DNA of 64,000 bases from Planococcus antarcticus DSM 14505 (GCF_001687565.2 NZ_CP016534.2:810501-874500); one strand, 5' to 3'; positions 7,937 through 16,834 are shown, counted from the first letter of the stretch. Notes: generated by a model not told the origin, from the letters alone. Program-made: numbers and translations.

Positions 7937-8929
7937 ATGGGGTTTTTCGGCAATCAATTTTCAGATGTAGTGGAATGGGAAGAATTCAGAGAAGACATGA
8001 TTTTCTGGAAATGGACGAATAATGAAGTGAAAAAAGGCAGTAAGTTAATTATTCGTCCGGGTCAAGACGCCATCTTCATGAATAACGGCAAAGTCGAAGG
8101 GGTTTTTGAAGACGAAGGCGAGTACGATATTGAATCAGAAATCGTGCCATTCCTATCAACGTTAAAAGGCTTCCGTTTTGGCTTTAATAGCGGCATGCGT
8201 GTAGAAGTGTTGTTTGTGAACACAAAAGAATTTACAGTCAGATGGGGAACGCAAAACCCAATCAATATTCCGTCACCTCAATTACCAGGCGGTATGCCAA
8301 TTCGTGCCAATGGGACATTCCAGTTTAAAGTTAGCGATTATATTGGCTTAATCGATAAAATAGCAGGAGTTCGCAACAGCTATTTAGTAGACGATGTCAA
8401 AATTCGCATTACAGCCATTTTAGATCAGCTCTTAATGAAGTGGATCAGCAAAGAAGGAAAGGATATGTTCAACTTACAAGCCAATGCACATGAAATCAGT
8501 CAAGGCATTCAAGATGACTTGAATATGCAGCTGATGGACGACGGCATGAAAGTTATGGGCTTCCAAGTCATGAGCTTTAATTATCCAAAGGAAATTCAAG
8601 ACATGATCAATAAAAGTGCATCACACGGTATGGTCGGCGACGTTGCCAAATACCAACAGATTTCAGTGGCCGACGCCATGGGCAAATCATCCGGGTCTAA
8701 TGCAGCTTCGGACATGGCAGGTATGATGATGGGCATGAATATCGCCAAAGAAATGATGGACGGTCAGAAAGAATCTGATACTGACAAGCAACAGAACACA
8801 GCTGGAGCAGGTAATTCTTCTCTGCAGCAAGACGCTGATGGTAAGACGGTACCGAAATTCTGTCCGAACTGCGGTCAGAAAAACGAAGGCGCCAAATTCT
8901 GTCCGAATTGTGGGCAGAAGCTGGGTTAA
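7937..8929 (+). CDS. ydjI: YdjI-like SPFH-domain protein with C-terminal zinc ribbon
   Basis: A 330-residue protein. Residues 1-235 form an SPFH/virion-core-like domain (band-7 superfamily), residues 235-290 a Met- and Gly-rich linker, and the last 25 residues a double zinc-ribbon motif, FCPNCGQKNEGAKFCPNCG. It starts at ATG 7937 behind AAAGGAGGGGG. In B. subtilis YdjI is the soluble partner that binds PspA and is brought to membranes by YdjG/YdjH. If ydjH is really broken in this strain, YdjI recruitment might be altered. A terminator follows and closes the operon. Confidence 0.9.
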   Translation: MGFFGNQFSDVVEWEEFREDMIFWKWTNNEVKKGSKLIIRPGQDAIFMNNGKVEGVFEDEGEYDIESEIVPFLSTLKGFRFGFNSGMRVEVLFVNTKEFTVRWGTQNPINIPSPQLPGGMPIRANGTFQFKVSDYIGLIDKIAGVRNSYLVDDVKIRITAILDQLLMKWISKEGKDMFNLQANAHEISQGIQDDLNMQLMDDGMKVMGFQVMSFNYPKEIQDMINKSASHGMVGDVAKYQQISVADAMGKSSGSNAASDMAGMMMGMNIAKEMMDGQKESDTDKQQNTAGAGNSSLQQDADGKTVPKFCPNCGQKNEGAKFCPNCGQKLG

Positions 8930-8940
8930 TAGATGTGCAA

Positions 8941-8977
8941 AACCGCCACTTGGAGAAGAATTCCAGATGGCGGTTTT
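8941..8977 (+). terminator. Terminator of the psp-ydjGHI operon
   Basis: AACCGCCA and TTGGA pair with TTCCA and TGGCGGTT, followed by TTTTTG. Confidence 0.85.
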
Positions 8978-9041
8978 TGTGTGATTTATTATGTGAAATT
9001 TGTCTTTAAAGCAAAGTCTTGCAATAATGTTGGCCATTATT

Positions 9042-10220
9042 TCAAACCTTCGTATGCTTCTTCAATCTTACATAATAAGTCCATAATTGAACTAAGAAAG
9101 AACCGTAAATGCCAATGCACAGTATAAATGCGAACGTTCCCCAAGAAAGCCAGTGAGACAGCTCAGTTTGTCGATTGAAGCTGTTAAATAGAAAAAACAG
9201 ATACAAAAGTGTAAATGGTAAAAAGAAAGCTGTGTAGGTAAGGACCATCTTTCTCGCATGTTTTATTCGGGTTGGATTATCGCTATATAGCTGTGGTCGT
9301 TGCTGATTTCCCGTATATTCCTGGCTCCAAATAGTCCAGTTTTCCAGATTAGAATAGGAAACAAAACAATCACGCCAGCCAGCTTCTTTGTGAATAGCAA
9401 AATAGCTTGAAGGCGGTTGTCTTTGGTAATCGACTCGGTAAGCAATGCGGCGAGGCTGTCCTTTCATAAAGTGGAAAATCGTGCCGATTCGGTTGACGCG
9501 ATACAAATTGAATCCACGCTGTTCCATCGACTCTAACCAGTTTTCCAGTTTGTCAGGAGAATACATCCAGCCTAATCGAACTTTTGTCACCCAGCGTCCG
9601 GAGCGTTTCAATTGTCGTTCTGCCTGCTTGTCGATTTCATTGCTTGGTTGAAGAGTTTCCGTGGTTAATGGATCTCTAAGGGATTTATTCGTTTTCGTAA
9701 TTTTGACAATCGAATAGATGCCTAGTGCAACCAGACCAACTACTAACGCAAAGAACAAATACGTCACAATCCAATAAGGACTTTTTTCTACAACGATAGC
9801 TTCGTCCGTGAAAAAGTAGGAAAAAGCTAAAGAAATGGGGGCGATCAGCACACTTAGTAAATAAAATAAAAGTCCATAAAAAAGATACGTGATTGTTTGG
9901 TTGTGTTTGATGACACCGTCTCTAGTTGGAAAGTTCCTAATCGTCTGTTCAGGTTGGCTGTTTGTTGTGACTTGCCATTTCCCCGTAGTGACAGTGGTTT
10001 CCCATCCCTCGGCTTGCAAAGTTTTGGGTAGCACAGGCGACATCAATTTGTCATAAGTAATTCGGTAAATCCGGGATTCCGCCGTTGTTTCATTAAAAGA
10101 AAAGCGGCGTGTCCACCGGTTCAATCCTACAAAGGTCAGCCCACTACATGCCATTTGTGACAGCCATTGCTCTGTTTTAGTGACATCGTAGCTCCAGAAA
10201 GGTTTGTACATTCTCTTCAC
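9042..10220 (-). CDS. DUF2812 membrane protein
   Basis: A 392-residue protein with two DUF2812 units, starting MYKPFWSYDVTKTEQWLSQMA and, in the second half, KVRLGWMYSPDKLENWLESME. Each is followed by a pair of hydrophobic helices (about residues 110-170 and 320-385). It starts at GTG 10220 behind GAGGAGG and overlaps the stop of the PadR gene by four bases, so it is coupled to it. DUF2812 proteins next to PadR repressors are common in Firmicutes; their biochemical role is unknown, and envelope stress sensing is sometimes suggested. The protein is probably an inner-membrane effector controlled by the PadR repressor. Confidence 0.85.
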   Translation of the reverse strand: MKRMYKPFWSYDVTKTEQWLSQMACSGLTFVGLNRWTRRFSFNETTAESRIYRITYDKLMSPVLPKTLQAEGWETTVTTGKWQVTTNSQPEQTIRNFPTRDGVIKHNQTITYLFYGLLFYLLSVLIAPISLAFSYFFTDEAIVVEKSPYWIVTYLFFALVVGLVALGIYSIVKITKTNKSLRDPLTTETLQPSNEIDKQAERQLKRSGRWVTKVRLGWMYSPDKLENWLESMEQRGFNLYRVNRIGTIFHFMKGQPRRIAYRVDYQRQPPSSYFAIHKEAGWRDCFVSYSNLENWTIWSQEYTGNQQRPQLYSDNPTRIKHARKMVLTYTAFFLPFTLLYLFFLFNSFNRQTELSHWLSWGTFAFILCIGIYGSFLVQLWTYYVRLKKHTKV

Positions 10221-10546
10221 TTGAAATCCTCCTCATACGTCAGTGCATTTTGATGTAACTCTTTCAGTCTAGTTATTTCTTCATGCATTAGTTGGTTTCC
10301 AGTATCAGTGATTTCGTAAACAGTCTTTCGCTGTTCGTCCGCGAAAACGACAATTACTCCGTCTTTTTGCATCTTTGTCAAAGTGCCGTACACAGTTCCT
10401 GATCCAAGACGCAGTCGACCTGCTGTAATTTCCTCCACGTGTTTGACAATCCCATATCCATGTCGTGGTTTGGTTAAAGACAATAGGATATAAAAAGCGG
10501 TTTCAGTCATAGGTACGTATTTTTTTAACATTTTTTGAATATCCAT
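10217..10546 (-). CDS. PadR-family transcriptional repressor
   Basis: A 109-residue winged-helix repressor. The PadR signature is clear: TETAFYILLSLTKPRHGYGIVKHVEEIT, then LGSGTVYGTLTKMQKDG and the wing VFADEQRKTVYEITDTG. It lacks the C-terminal effector helix bundle of larger PadR proteins and belongs to the short group. It starts at ATG 10546 (AAAGAGGG). It is probably autoregulated through the inverted repeat at 10562-10602 just upstream and controls the coupled DUF2812 gene. Confidence 0.92.
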   Translation of the reverse strand: MDIQKMLKKYVPMTETAFYILLSLTKPRHGYGIVKHVEEITAGRLRLGSGTVYGTLTKMQKDGVIVVFADEQRKTVYEITDTGNQLMHEEITRLKELHQNALTYEEDFK

Positions 10547-10561
10547 AATTGACCCTCTTTT

Positions 10562-10602
10562 CTATATGTCACAACTCGACTATATCACGTCGTGACATAT
10601 AG
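10562..10602 (-). promoter_or_regulatory. Probable PadR operator
   Basis: Perfect 11-bp inverted arms, CTATATGTCAC and GTGACATATAG, are separated by 19 bp and begin 16 bases upstream of the padR start codon. The ATGTC/GACAT halves match the known style of PadR binding sites. A TATAGT hexamer on the minus strand lies between the arms, so binding would cover the promoter. Confidence 0.75.
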
Positions 10603-10745
10603 AGCTAATTTTTTTAAAATTTCATTATTTTTTTAAGAGAAAGGAGAAGAGATAACCTATCCTCCTATGTAAGAAAATTGGAACTTCTTATAGGTTCATT
10701 TTGAATAGAAAAATATCTATTGTTGAGAAAGAAGGAGGAAACAAG

Positions 10746-11252
10746 ATGAATTTCAAATACACATTTACTCAAGTAATTAGCTTTAGCTTCTTGATTGGCA
10801 CCGTGTTGGCTGGCCGTTCTGACGAGAAAGTTGAAGCAGAAGATTCGGGAAAAGCAGTCGAGGCTGTACTTATCAAAGAATTTACGGCGTCTGATGAAGA
10901 TTTCGTCAACTTACAGCAGGAAATAGTAAACCAATTAGGCAAAGATACACCGACGTTGCTGGAGGACTCTCCAGAAGTAGTGGCGGTAAATGAGTATATA
11001 GAGGACACATAGGGGTCGTATTTAACGGATAACGAGCTCGATAATCTGATAAATAGCGGACAGGCATTTACGTATCATACTGCAGAAGATTACCAGCTGA
11101 GCATCTCAGAGATGGATGTAGAGAAAAGCGAAGTGGAGCCGACACTTTATCTATTTTCACTCGAAGTGAATTACGGGAACCCTTTTGGAAATGCTAAGAA
11201 GCATGACATTGAAGGTAAAGTGATAGTGCCGAAAAGCGTTAAAATCGGGTGA
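10746..11252 (+). pseudogene. Decayed lipoprotein gene with an in-frame TAG
   Basis: ATG 10746 has GAAGGAGG upstream and reads through a signal segment (VISFSFLIGTVLAG) and about 65 acidic residues to a TAG at 11010-11012. The same frame then stays open for a further 79 codons to TGA 11250, with coding character (GSYLTDNELDNLINSG onward). A single nonsense change is therefore the simplest explanation. The lipobox reads LAGR where LAGC is expected; a Cys to Arg change needs one base (TGT to CGT). Both the lipid anchor and the full length seem lost. I do not recognise the protein family. Confidence 0.7.
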
Positions 11253-11437
11253 TTGTCAATAGCCGATCCCGACGGACTACAATCATAGACTTTTGAAGAT
11301 ACGCTGGAATACTAAGCATTGTAAACAAGCGGCTAGTTCTAAAAGCAGTCTGAAATTTAATATCTAAATATTCAGATTATTATTTTGACTTTGGATTAAA
11401 AGAGCGTATGATGAAGGTAAAAGGAGGAGGAGTCTAA

Positions 11438-11536
11438 ATGGAAGCGACCTTTGGTTTTGTGCCCATGCTCGTCCTATCGGCCGTTGTGATTGTGCTCATT
11501 ATGTCCTATTTCTTCTTCCACCGTTGGGCGAAGTGA
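11438..11536 (+). CDS. Small single-pass membrane protein (32 residues)
   Basis: The 32-residue peptide is too short for most gene finders. It has a very strong ribosome site (AAAGGAGGAGG seven bases upstream), one hydrophobic helix (VPMLVLSAVVIVLIMSYFF) and a short basic end (HRWAK). A terminator begins ten bases after the stop, so it looks like a complete one-gene unit. Small membrane peptides of this kind may be regulators of larger membrane complexes or toxins. I cannot assign a function. Confidence 0.65.
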   Translation: MEATFGFVPMLVLSAVVIVLIMSYFFFHRWAK

Positions 11537-11545
11537 GTATTGAAC

Positions 11546-11577
11546 AAAAAAGTTGCATGCTAGCATGTAGCTTTTTT
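11546..11577 (+). terminator. Terminator of the 32-residue membrane peptide gene
   Basis: AAAAAAG-TTGCATGC pairs with GCATGTAG-CTTTTTT, with a T-tract on the plus strand. Confidence 0.75.
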
Positions 11578-11629
11578 GTATTAGCTATAAATACAAAAAA
11601 TTTCTGTTTCCAGAAATCGAAATTCCAAG

Positions 11630-11682
11630 AAAGATAAAAAAGAGGAAATGCCGAAATAGAGCATTTCCTCTTTTCTATCTTT
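11630..11682. terminator. Long inverted repeat, probable bidirectional terminator
   Basis: AAAGATA and AGAGGAAATGC pair with GCATTTCCTCT and TATCTTT around a 9-base loop. It lies between the small peptide gene and the minus-strand DUF2975 remnant. Confidence 0.6.
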
Positions 11683-11696
11683 GTATAAACCAATTT

Positions 11697-11790
11697 CATA
11701 AACAAAGCGAGTTTCACATGACTTTTAAAAAAGCGTAAAGGCGAACCGGAAGACTTTTTATCCTGAAGATAAAAGGACGATAGTAACAAG
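11697..11790. repeat. Dispersed repeat, copy 1 of 2
   Basis: Shares with 16427-16515 an aligned stretch with the landmarks AAGCGAG, TTCACATGACTT, AAGCGTAAAG or AAGCATAAAG, and GAAAGACTTTTTATCCTGA (here GGAAGACTTTTTATCCTGA). There is no coding content. Both copies lie beside decayed membrane-protein genes. Confidence 0.6.
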
Positions 11791-11816
11791 CATTTCATTT
11801 TCAGCTTGTAGCCGGA

Positions 11817-12150
11817 TTACCTGCTCATCAAGCTTCTCAAGCTCTGCGACAAAAGCACAAATGGCCCCGAAGCAATAGTGCAGATTGGACATACCATGAA
11901 CTTTCCGGCGATGTCGCTTTCAATAACTGAAACAAGAAACGTTAATCCGGCTGCAAAGAAGAAGACGGTTGTATAAGTGGAGTACTTAAGCTTCTTCAAC
12001 GAACTGACCGACATCTTTGAATATATACGGTTCCGGCCGATATAGTCCAACAGTTTGAAAGTCTGAAACAATTCCACAAAACGAGCAATCGTCACGTCAT
12101 ACAAAGCAAGCACGAAAGCGCCATACGGAGGCCGTGCAGACTTCAGTTTT
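11817..12150 (-). pseudogene. Remnant of a DUF2975 membrane protein gene
   Basis: About 110 codons are open on the minus strand. They read LKSARPPYGAFVLALYDVTI, then FQTFKLLDYIGRNRIYSKMSVSSLKKLKYS, then a hydrophobic pair. This is the middle and end of DUF2975 proteins (usually about 155 residues). An in-frame TAG lies just upstream, with no start codon or ribosome site, and the expected first transmembrane helix is missing. The small Cro-like regulator (YozG type) that usually follows such genes is absent. Confidence 0.6.
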
Positions 12151-12546
12151 GATAACTAACTTGTTAGACTCCCGAAATAATGATATGGTTAGTCAGTTGA
12201 ATCAATTTAATAATTGGTTTTATTTCAAAAAATCAACCACTTCAGCCGGGAATTATGAAGTGATTTATTGGCTATGAAGAAGTGGGTTTGTCAAATGCTT
12301 GTCGCATATGAAATTGTTGTAAACTGGAAAAATCAGTGCAAATTGCTAAAGAGTCTTTCGACGAATGAGAAGATTTTTAATAAAATCGCTCTTTCTTTAC
12401 ATTAGCTGTATGTCTATACAAAGGCGTAGAGACGTCTCGCTTATCCATTTAAATGGATGGTGCGGGAAGTTCTTTTTTTTATGGAGAAAAAAGTGTATCG
12501 GGTAAGGAGGTATAGATTGGTTCAACCACTATAGAAGGAGGTACTC
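12151..12546. other. Intergenic leader region upstream of the OpuC-like operon
   Basis: No supported gene lies here. It contains the hairpin with T-tract at 12435-12480. A 43-codon open frame at 12274-12405 has no ribosome site and is not called. Confidence 0.5.
12435..12480 (+). terminator. Hairpin plus T8 tract in the leader of the OpuC-like operon (terminator or attenuator)
   Basis: TCTCGC pairs with GCGGGA, and inside it ATCCAT pairs with ATGGAT around TTAA; eight T residues follow at 12473-12480. It stands about 65 bases upstream of the first gene of the operon on the same strand. It could be the terminator of an upstream transcript or a regulated attenuator. Confidence 0.55.
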
Positions 12547-13680
12547 ATGCTCAAATTTGAAAATGTAAGCAAAGTATTTAACGATGGATTTAAAGCGGTG
12601 GATTCGGTCAGTTTTGATATTCCCGAAGGCGAGTTCCTCGTGCTCATCGGACCAAGCGGATCGGGGAAATCGACGACGATGAAAATGATCAATCAAATGG
12701 TTCCGCACACGAGTGGAACCATTTCAATCAACGGAAAGAATATTATGGATTTGAATGCCTCAGAGCTTCGCCGGAATATCGGCTATGTGATACAGCAAAT
12801 CGGTCTTTTCCCCCATTACACGATTGAAAAAAACATCGCGATTGTCCCTGAACTGAAAGGTTGGTCAAAAGAAGAAGTCAGTGCGCGCGTTAAAGAACTG
12901 ATGACATCAGTTGGTCTTGACCCCGAGGTTTTCAGCACACGCTACCCCAAAGAATTATCTGGCGGACAGCAGCAGCGTGTTGGTGTTGCAAGAGCGCTTG
13001 CGTCGAATCCCGAAATTATTTTAATGGATGAACCATTCGGTGCGCTGGACCCAATCACGCGTGAACAGCTGCAACTCGAGTTGATTTCACTGCAACGGAA
13101 ATTGAAGAAAACGATTGTTTTTGTAACGCATGATATGGATGAAGCATTAAAGTTGGGCGATCGTATAGCGATTATGAAAGACGGAAAGTTACTTCAACTC
13201 GACACCCCGGAAAAATTACTGCATGAACCATCCCATGGTTTTGTAGAGGAGTTTATCGGCAAGCATCGGATTACCCAAAATCCTGAACTCATGCCCGTGT
13301 CCGCTGTTATGACTGAAAAAGTGATAACTGCACAAGCTGATTTGTCTCCATCAAAAGCGCTCTTGATGACACGTCGACACCAAATCACCAGCTTGATCAT
13401 AGTAGACGATCAAGATGCATTTGTTGGGCTAGTTTCTGCCTATAAATTAATTAAAAATATGGAAAGTATCCATTCGATTGAAGAAATCATGGAAGTTTCC
13501 ACAACTATTTTACCTGAATCAGCTACGGCAAAAGATGCAATTGTTATGATGGCGAATGCGCAACTCGGGATTATTCCTGTATTAGACACAGCACAAAAAG
13601 TAAAAGGACTCGTGACACGCGGTACATTACTTTCTGCATTGTCCAGCCAATGGACAGAATTGGAGGAAGTAAATGAATAA
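12547..13680 (+). CDS. opuCA: Osmoprotectant (betaine/carnitine/choline) ABC transporter, ATP-binding subunit
   Basis: A 377-residue ATPase of the OpuBA/OpuCA type. It has Walker A (GPSGSGKST, about residues 37-45), signature LSGGQQQRVGVARAL and Walker B (IILMDEPFGALD), followed by a tandem CBS module (about residues 255-370) that in OpuCA-type proteins senses cyclic di-AMP or ionic strength. It starts at ATG 12547 behind AGAAGGAGG. The stop overlaps the permease start by eight bases. The OpuB and OpuC versions cannot be told apart by eye, so the symbol is by closest type. Confidence 0.9.
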   Translation: MLKFENVSKVFNDGFKAVDSVSFDIPEGEFLVLIGPSGSGKSTTMKMINQMVPHTSGTISINGKNIMDLNASELRRNIGYVIQQIGLFPHYTIEKNIAIVPELKGWSKEEVSARVKELMTSVGLDPEVFSTRYPKELSGGQQQRVGVARALASNPEIILMDEPFGALDPITREQLQLELISLQRKLKKTIVFVTHDMDEALKLGDRIAIMKDGKLLQLDTPEKLLHEPSHGFVEEFIGKHRITQNPELMPVSAVMTEKVITAQADLSPSKALLMTRRHQITSLIIVDDQDAFVGLVSAYKLIKNMESIHSIEEIMEVSTTILPESATAKDAIVMMANAQLGIIPVLDTAQKVKGLVTRGTLLSALSSQWTELEEVNE

Positions 13681-14326
13681 CTTAAATATTTTTGAACAAT
13701 TAATAGAACAAGCGCAAATGCGCTGGGAAGATGTGCTCCAAGCGACATCTGTTCATATTCAACTAGTATTCTTTTCAATGCTTATCGCGATTGTCCTCGG
13801 CGTAACGCTTGGAATATTGATTACACGCGTTCCATCACTTGCAACTATCGTGTTAGGTGGAGCAGGTATTATGCAAACTGTTCCAAGTTTAGCTTTATTA
13901 GGGTTCATGATTCCTATTTTTGGAATTGGCGTGAATACGGCGATTGCCGCGTTATTTTTATACTCGCTGTTGCCAATCATTCGCAATACGTATACCGGTA
14001 TTCGAGATGTCAACAAAGCGACAGTCGAAGCGGCTAAAGGAATGGGCATGACCAGCTGGCAAATACTGATTAAAGTCGAATTACCTTTATCAGTTCCGAT
14101 GATTATGGCCGGTATCCGTACAGCTGCTGTCATCAATGTCGGAACAGCGACACTCGCCGCCTTTATCGGAGCGGGAGGACTGGGAGATTTTATTTTCTTA
14201 GGAATCACACGCGGAATCGATGGATTGATCCTTCTTGGTGCAATTCCAGCTGCTTTGCTTGCGATTATCTTGGAAATCTTCTTCGGATCTTTGGAACGCT
14301 GGTCGACTCCAAAAGGCCTGAAATGA
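13673..14326 (+). CDS. opuCB: Osmoprotectant ABC transporter permease
   Basis: A 217-residue permease of the OpuCB/OpuCD type, with five to six hydrophobic helices and the conserved EAA-type loop (EAAKGMGMTSWQILIKVELPLSVPMIMAGI) that contacts the ATPase. It overlaps the ATPase gene by eight bases and is ten bases from the binding-protein gene. Most OpuB/OpuC operons carry two different permeases, one on each side of the binding protein. Only this one is present, so it probably forms a homodimer. Confidence 0.9.
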   Translation: MNNLNIFEQLIEQAQMRWEDVLQATSVHIQLVFFSMLIAIVLGVTLGILITRVPSLATIVLGGAGIMQTVPSLALLGFMIPIFGIGVNTAIAALFLYSLLPIIRNTYTGIRDVNKATVEAAKGMGMTSWQILIKVELPLSVPMIMAGIRTAAVINVGTATLAAFIGAGGLGDFIFLGITRGIDGLILLGAIPAALLAIILEIFFGSLERWSTPKGLK

Positions 14327-14336
14327 GGGAGATATT

Positions 14337-15224
14337 ATGACGAAACGCATAACTTTGAAATTTATATTGCTTTTACTGGTCATAGCACCGCTTGCGGGCT
14401 GTATTTTCGTTGAAAAAGACTCATTGATTGTCGGATCGAGAAACAATACGGAAAGCATTATTCTATCGAATATTATGGGTCAATTAATTGAAGCAGAAGC
14501 AGGTATTGATGTAATTTATAAAGAAAATCTTGGCGGTTCAAATGTTGTTTGGACGGCGATGTTAAATGATAATATTGATGTGATTCCAGATTACACCGGC
14601 ACAATTGTTATCAATTATTATCAGGAAACGGCAGGGGATGCCGATGAGACTTTAGCTTCCACCAAAGAGCTGGTTTCTGCAGATGGAATTACGGCACTAG
14701 AATCTTTTGGCTTTAACAATACCTATACGCTGGCATTGGATGAAGAAGAAGCGGAAAGACTAGACTTAAAAACGTTTAGTGACTTTGCTGAAGTGTCTGA
14801 TGACTTTATCCTTGGAGCAGTTTTTGAATTCATTGATCGCCCCGACGGCTTGCCAGGTTTTCGAGAGGAATATGATTTGGAATTCAAAGATGTAAAAGGA
14901 ATGGATCACGGCATGATGTACCGCTCAATCAATGCAGATGAAGTGGACGTTATCAATTCTTATACGACAGACGGACAATTGCAGATGTATAATTTGCGTG
15001 TACTGGAAGATGATCAAAATTACTTCCCGCCTTATCATGCATTGCCGCTTGTGCGTAATGAAATTTTAAAACAATATCCTGAATTGGAAGATGTACTTCT
15101 TCAGTTAGCTGATAAAATTGATGAACCCACGATGCAAGCCATGAATGCCAAAGTGGACAATGAAGGCCAAATGGTTGAAGTTGTGGCAGAAGAATTTTTA
15201 CAACAAGCTGGGTTAATAGAGTGA
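14337..15224 (+). CDS. opuCC: Osmoprotectant-binding lipoprotein
   Basis: A 295-residue substrate-binding protein with a signal peptide and lipobox (LVIAPLAGC, Cys22), so it is anchored outside the membrane. The start of the mature part (IVGSRNNTESIILSNIMGQLIEAEAG) and the VIPDYTGT motif are typical of the OpuBC/OpuCC/ProX-II group that binds quaternary ammonium solutes by aromatic residues. It is the third and last gene of the operon; a strong terminator lies 175 bases downstream and no second permease follows. Confidence 0.9.
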   Translation: MTKRITLKFILLLLVIAPLAGCIFVEKDSLIVGSRNNTESIILSNIMGQLIEAEAGIDVIYKENLGGSNVVWTAMLNDNIDVIPDYTGTIVINYYQETAGDADETLASTKELVSADGITALESFGFNNTYTLALDEEEAERLDLKTFSDFAEVSDDFILGAVFEFIDRPDGLPGFREEYDLEFKDVKGMDHGMMYRSINADEVDVINSYTTDGQLQMYNLRVLEDDQNYFPPYHALPLVRNEILKQYPELEDVLLQLADKIDEPTMQAMNAKVDNEGQMVEVVAEEFLQQAGLIE

Positions 15225-15398
15225 TAGAAAAAAGAAGAGTAACGAAAAAATCGACACTTTCAAATTTTTGTGAGCTTGACTGCGCTTTCCTGTGAAGGGT
15301 GAAAGCCCCTGATATGCGAAAGTGGAAAAAATATAGCAACGAAAATTGTGTTCCTGTGTCAGAGATAATTAGATTTATTCAAACACATACACGAGACA

Positions 15399-15441
15399 AA
15401 AGGCTTTGCCAATAACCATTAAGGTTATTGGCAAAGCCTTT
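15399..15441 (+). terminator. Terminator after the OpuC-like operon
   Basis: Perfect 19-bp arms (AAAGGCTTTGCCAATAACC and complement) lie around a 5-base loop. Confidence 0.85.
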
Positions 15442-15540
15442 AGTATTATTATCAGGAGTCTAAAACTTCTTTTGTGGACGAAAAAAGTTGATTGATTTTG
15501 AGGATTTTTTTAATGTCTATGAAAAGTCGTTTACCTGCTG

Positions 15541-16102
15541 CCGGCACTCCAAAAGCAGCAAACAAAAATTGAAGAGCCATACCGCCATTTAACGATGGAC
15601 TCGGAAATCTATTTTATTGGCCACCTGGGGGGTATTCTCTTTCTCGGCATTCAGATCATCATCAAGCAAAAATACCTTTCCCATACTTCCTCCTTTTGGT
15701 CAGTCATTTCATTTTATGCGCTCTCATAATGCCCTCGTCTCCTACTTGGTGCTGTCTTTCGAAGTTTCCGCTATACAGGCCATTTTCTATTGCTTTGCAA
15801 TCGGTCTGCATTTTATTGCAGTCACCCATGACATGTGGAGAGAATTTCCGGAAGAATATAATAAATACGGTAGGTACATGCTTGCTGTGGGAATCGTAGT
15901 TGGCTGAATTTTTGCTTTAACGACTGATTTAAATTCGCTATTTAAATCTATTATTTTTGCACTTGTATCCGGAGCGATGATTTTCTACGTGTTCAAACAT
16001 GAATTGCCTAGTGAGAAAGAAACGCATTTTCCTGGATTTTTAGCTGCCGTTCTCATTTATTTTGCTATCACTATGTCATTAAATTTTTTCTTTGAGTGGT
16101 AG
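15541..16102 (+). pseudogene. Membrane-protein gene with a frameshift and an in-frame TGA
   Basis: The translation LQKQQTKIEEPYRHLTMDSE, followed by a hydrophobic helix, runs to about 15722. It then continues after a one-base shift as NALVSYLVLSFEVSAIQAIF and DMWREFPEEYNKYGRYM to a TGA at 15905-15907, where Trp would fit (VVG*IFALTT). The same frame goes on with two more helices to TAG 16100. About 190 residues and five or six transmembrane helices can be reconstructed. There is no clean start or ribosome site. The family is not recognised, and the gene is clearly dead unless these are sequence errors. Confidence 0.7.
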
Positions 16103-16171
16103 CCGACCATACTGAATACGGGATGCTGACTTGCCCAACATCCTGGATACGTTTTTTTGGATTTTTCAATA

Positions 16172-16214
16172 AAAACCGGAGGAGGTGCTGATTACAAGCA
16201 CCTCCTCCGGTTTT
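16172..16214. terminator. Strong terminator hairpin
   Basis: Perfect 18-bp arms (AAAACCGGAGGAGGTGCT and complement) lie around a 7-base loop, with T/A tracts on both sides. It closes the pseudogene region. Confidence 0.85.
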
Positions 16215-16426
16215 AAATTATAGAATCTCTTGTTTATATGGTAACCAACTGTAAAAAAACTGCTGTTGGTCTTCTGTGTGAATATTTCCTGACCAAAATA
16301 GATTTCGCTAGTTTGAGTAGAGAGGAACTGGCGTAAGTTCTTCGCTTTATCAACAACCGGTCGCGAAAATTTCTAAACTGGTAATTCGCCAACAAAGTGT
16401 TGCACTTAATTTGACAAACTGTCTTG

Positions 16427-16515
16427 CATAAACCAAGCGAGCTTCACATGACTTATAAATAAGCATAAAGAAGGACCGAAAGACTTTTTATCCTGAAATA
16501 GGATGGAAGATAGTA
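16427..16515. repeat. Dispersed repeat, copy 2 of 2
   Basis: Aligns with 11697-11790 over about 90 bases, with the shared block GAAAGACTTTTTATCCTGA near its centre. The orientation is the same as copy 1. Confidence 0.6.
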
Positions 16516-16834
16516 ATTGTATTTATAACAAATTACAGTTCTTGTATAAATGGGATTTGATGATTTTAGCGTTGTCTCCCTCTGGAAATGTCTGTAATTA
16601 TGCGGTAATAAGCTTTTTATAAAAAGAATTTCAAAAAATTTATGAGTTGAATTCGTCATTTATTTCACCTTGTTAAAAAACAAAAAAGCATCATTTTTCA
16701 ACCTCCTTTACAGACCGCCAAGAGCGCCTTTTTGAAAAAAAGTAAATCGATATATGAAATAATATCATAGACCTTTTAAGAGGATTCAATGGGGGGGATT
16801 ATTGTTTTTAAAGAGAGAAACGGTCTTGCAACAT

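Noticed and set aside
11499..11798. 99-codon minus-strand open frame over the hairpins and repeat at 11.5-11.8 kb
   Set aside because: It runs through two terminator hairpins and a dispersed repeat and opposes the 32-residue gene; no coding character.
12274..12405. 43-codon open frame in the leader of the OpuC-like operon
   Set aside because: It has no ribosome site, no recognisable peptide features and lies in A/T-rich sequence; chance is enough to explain it.
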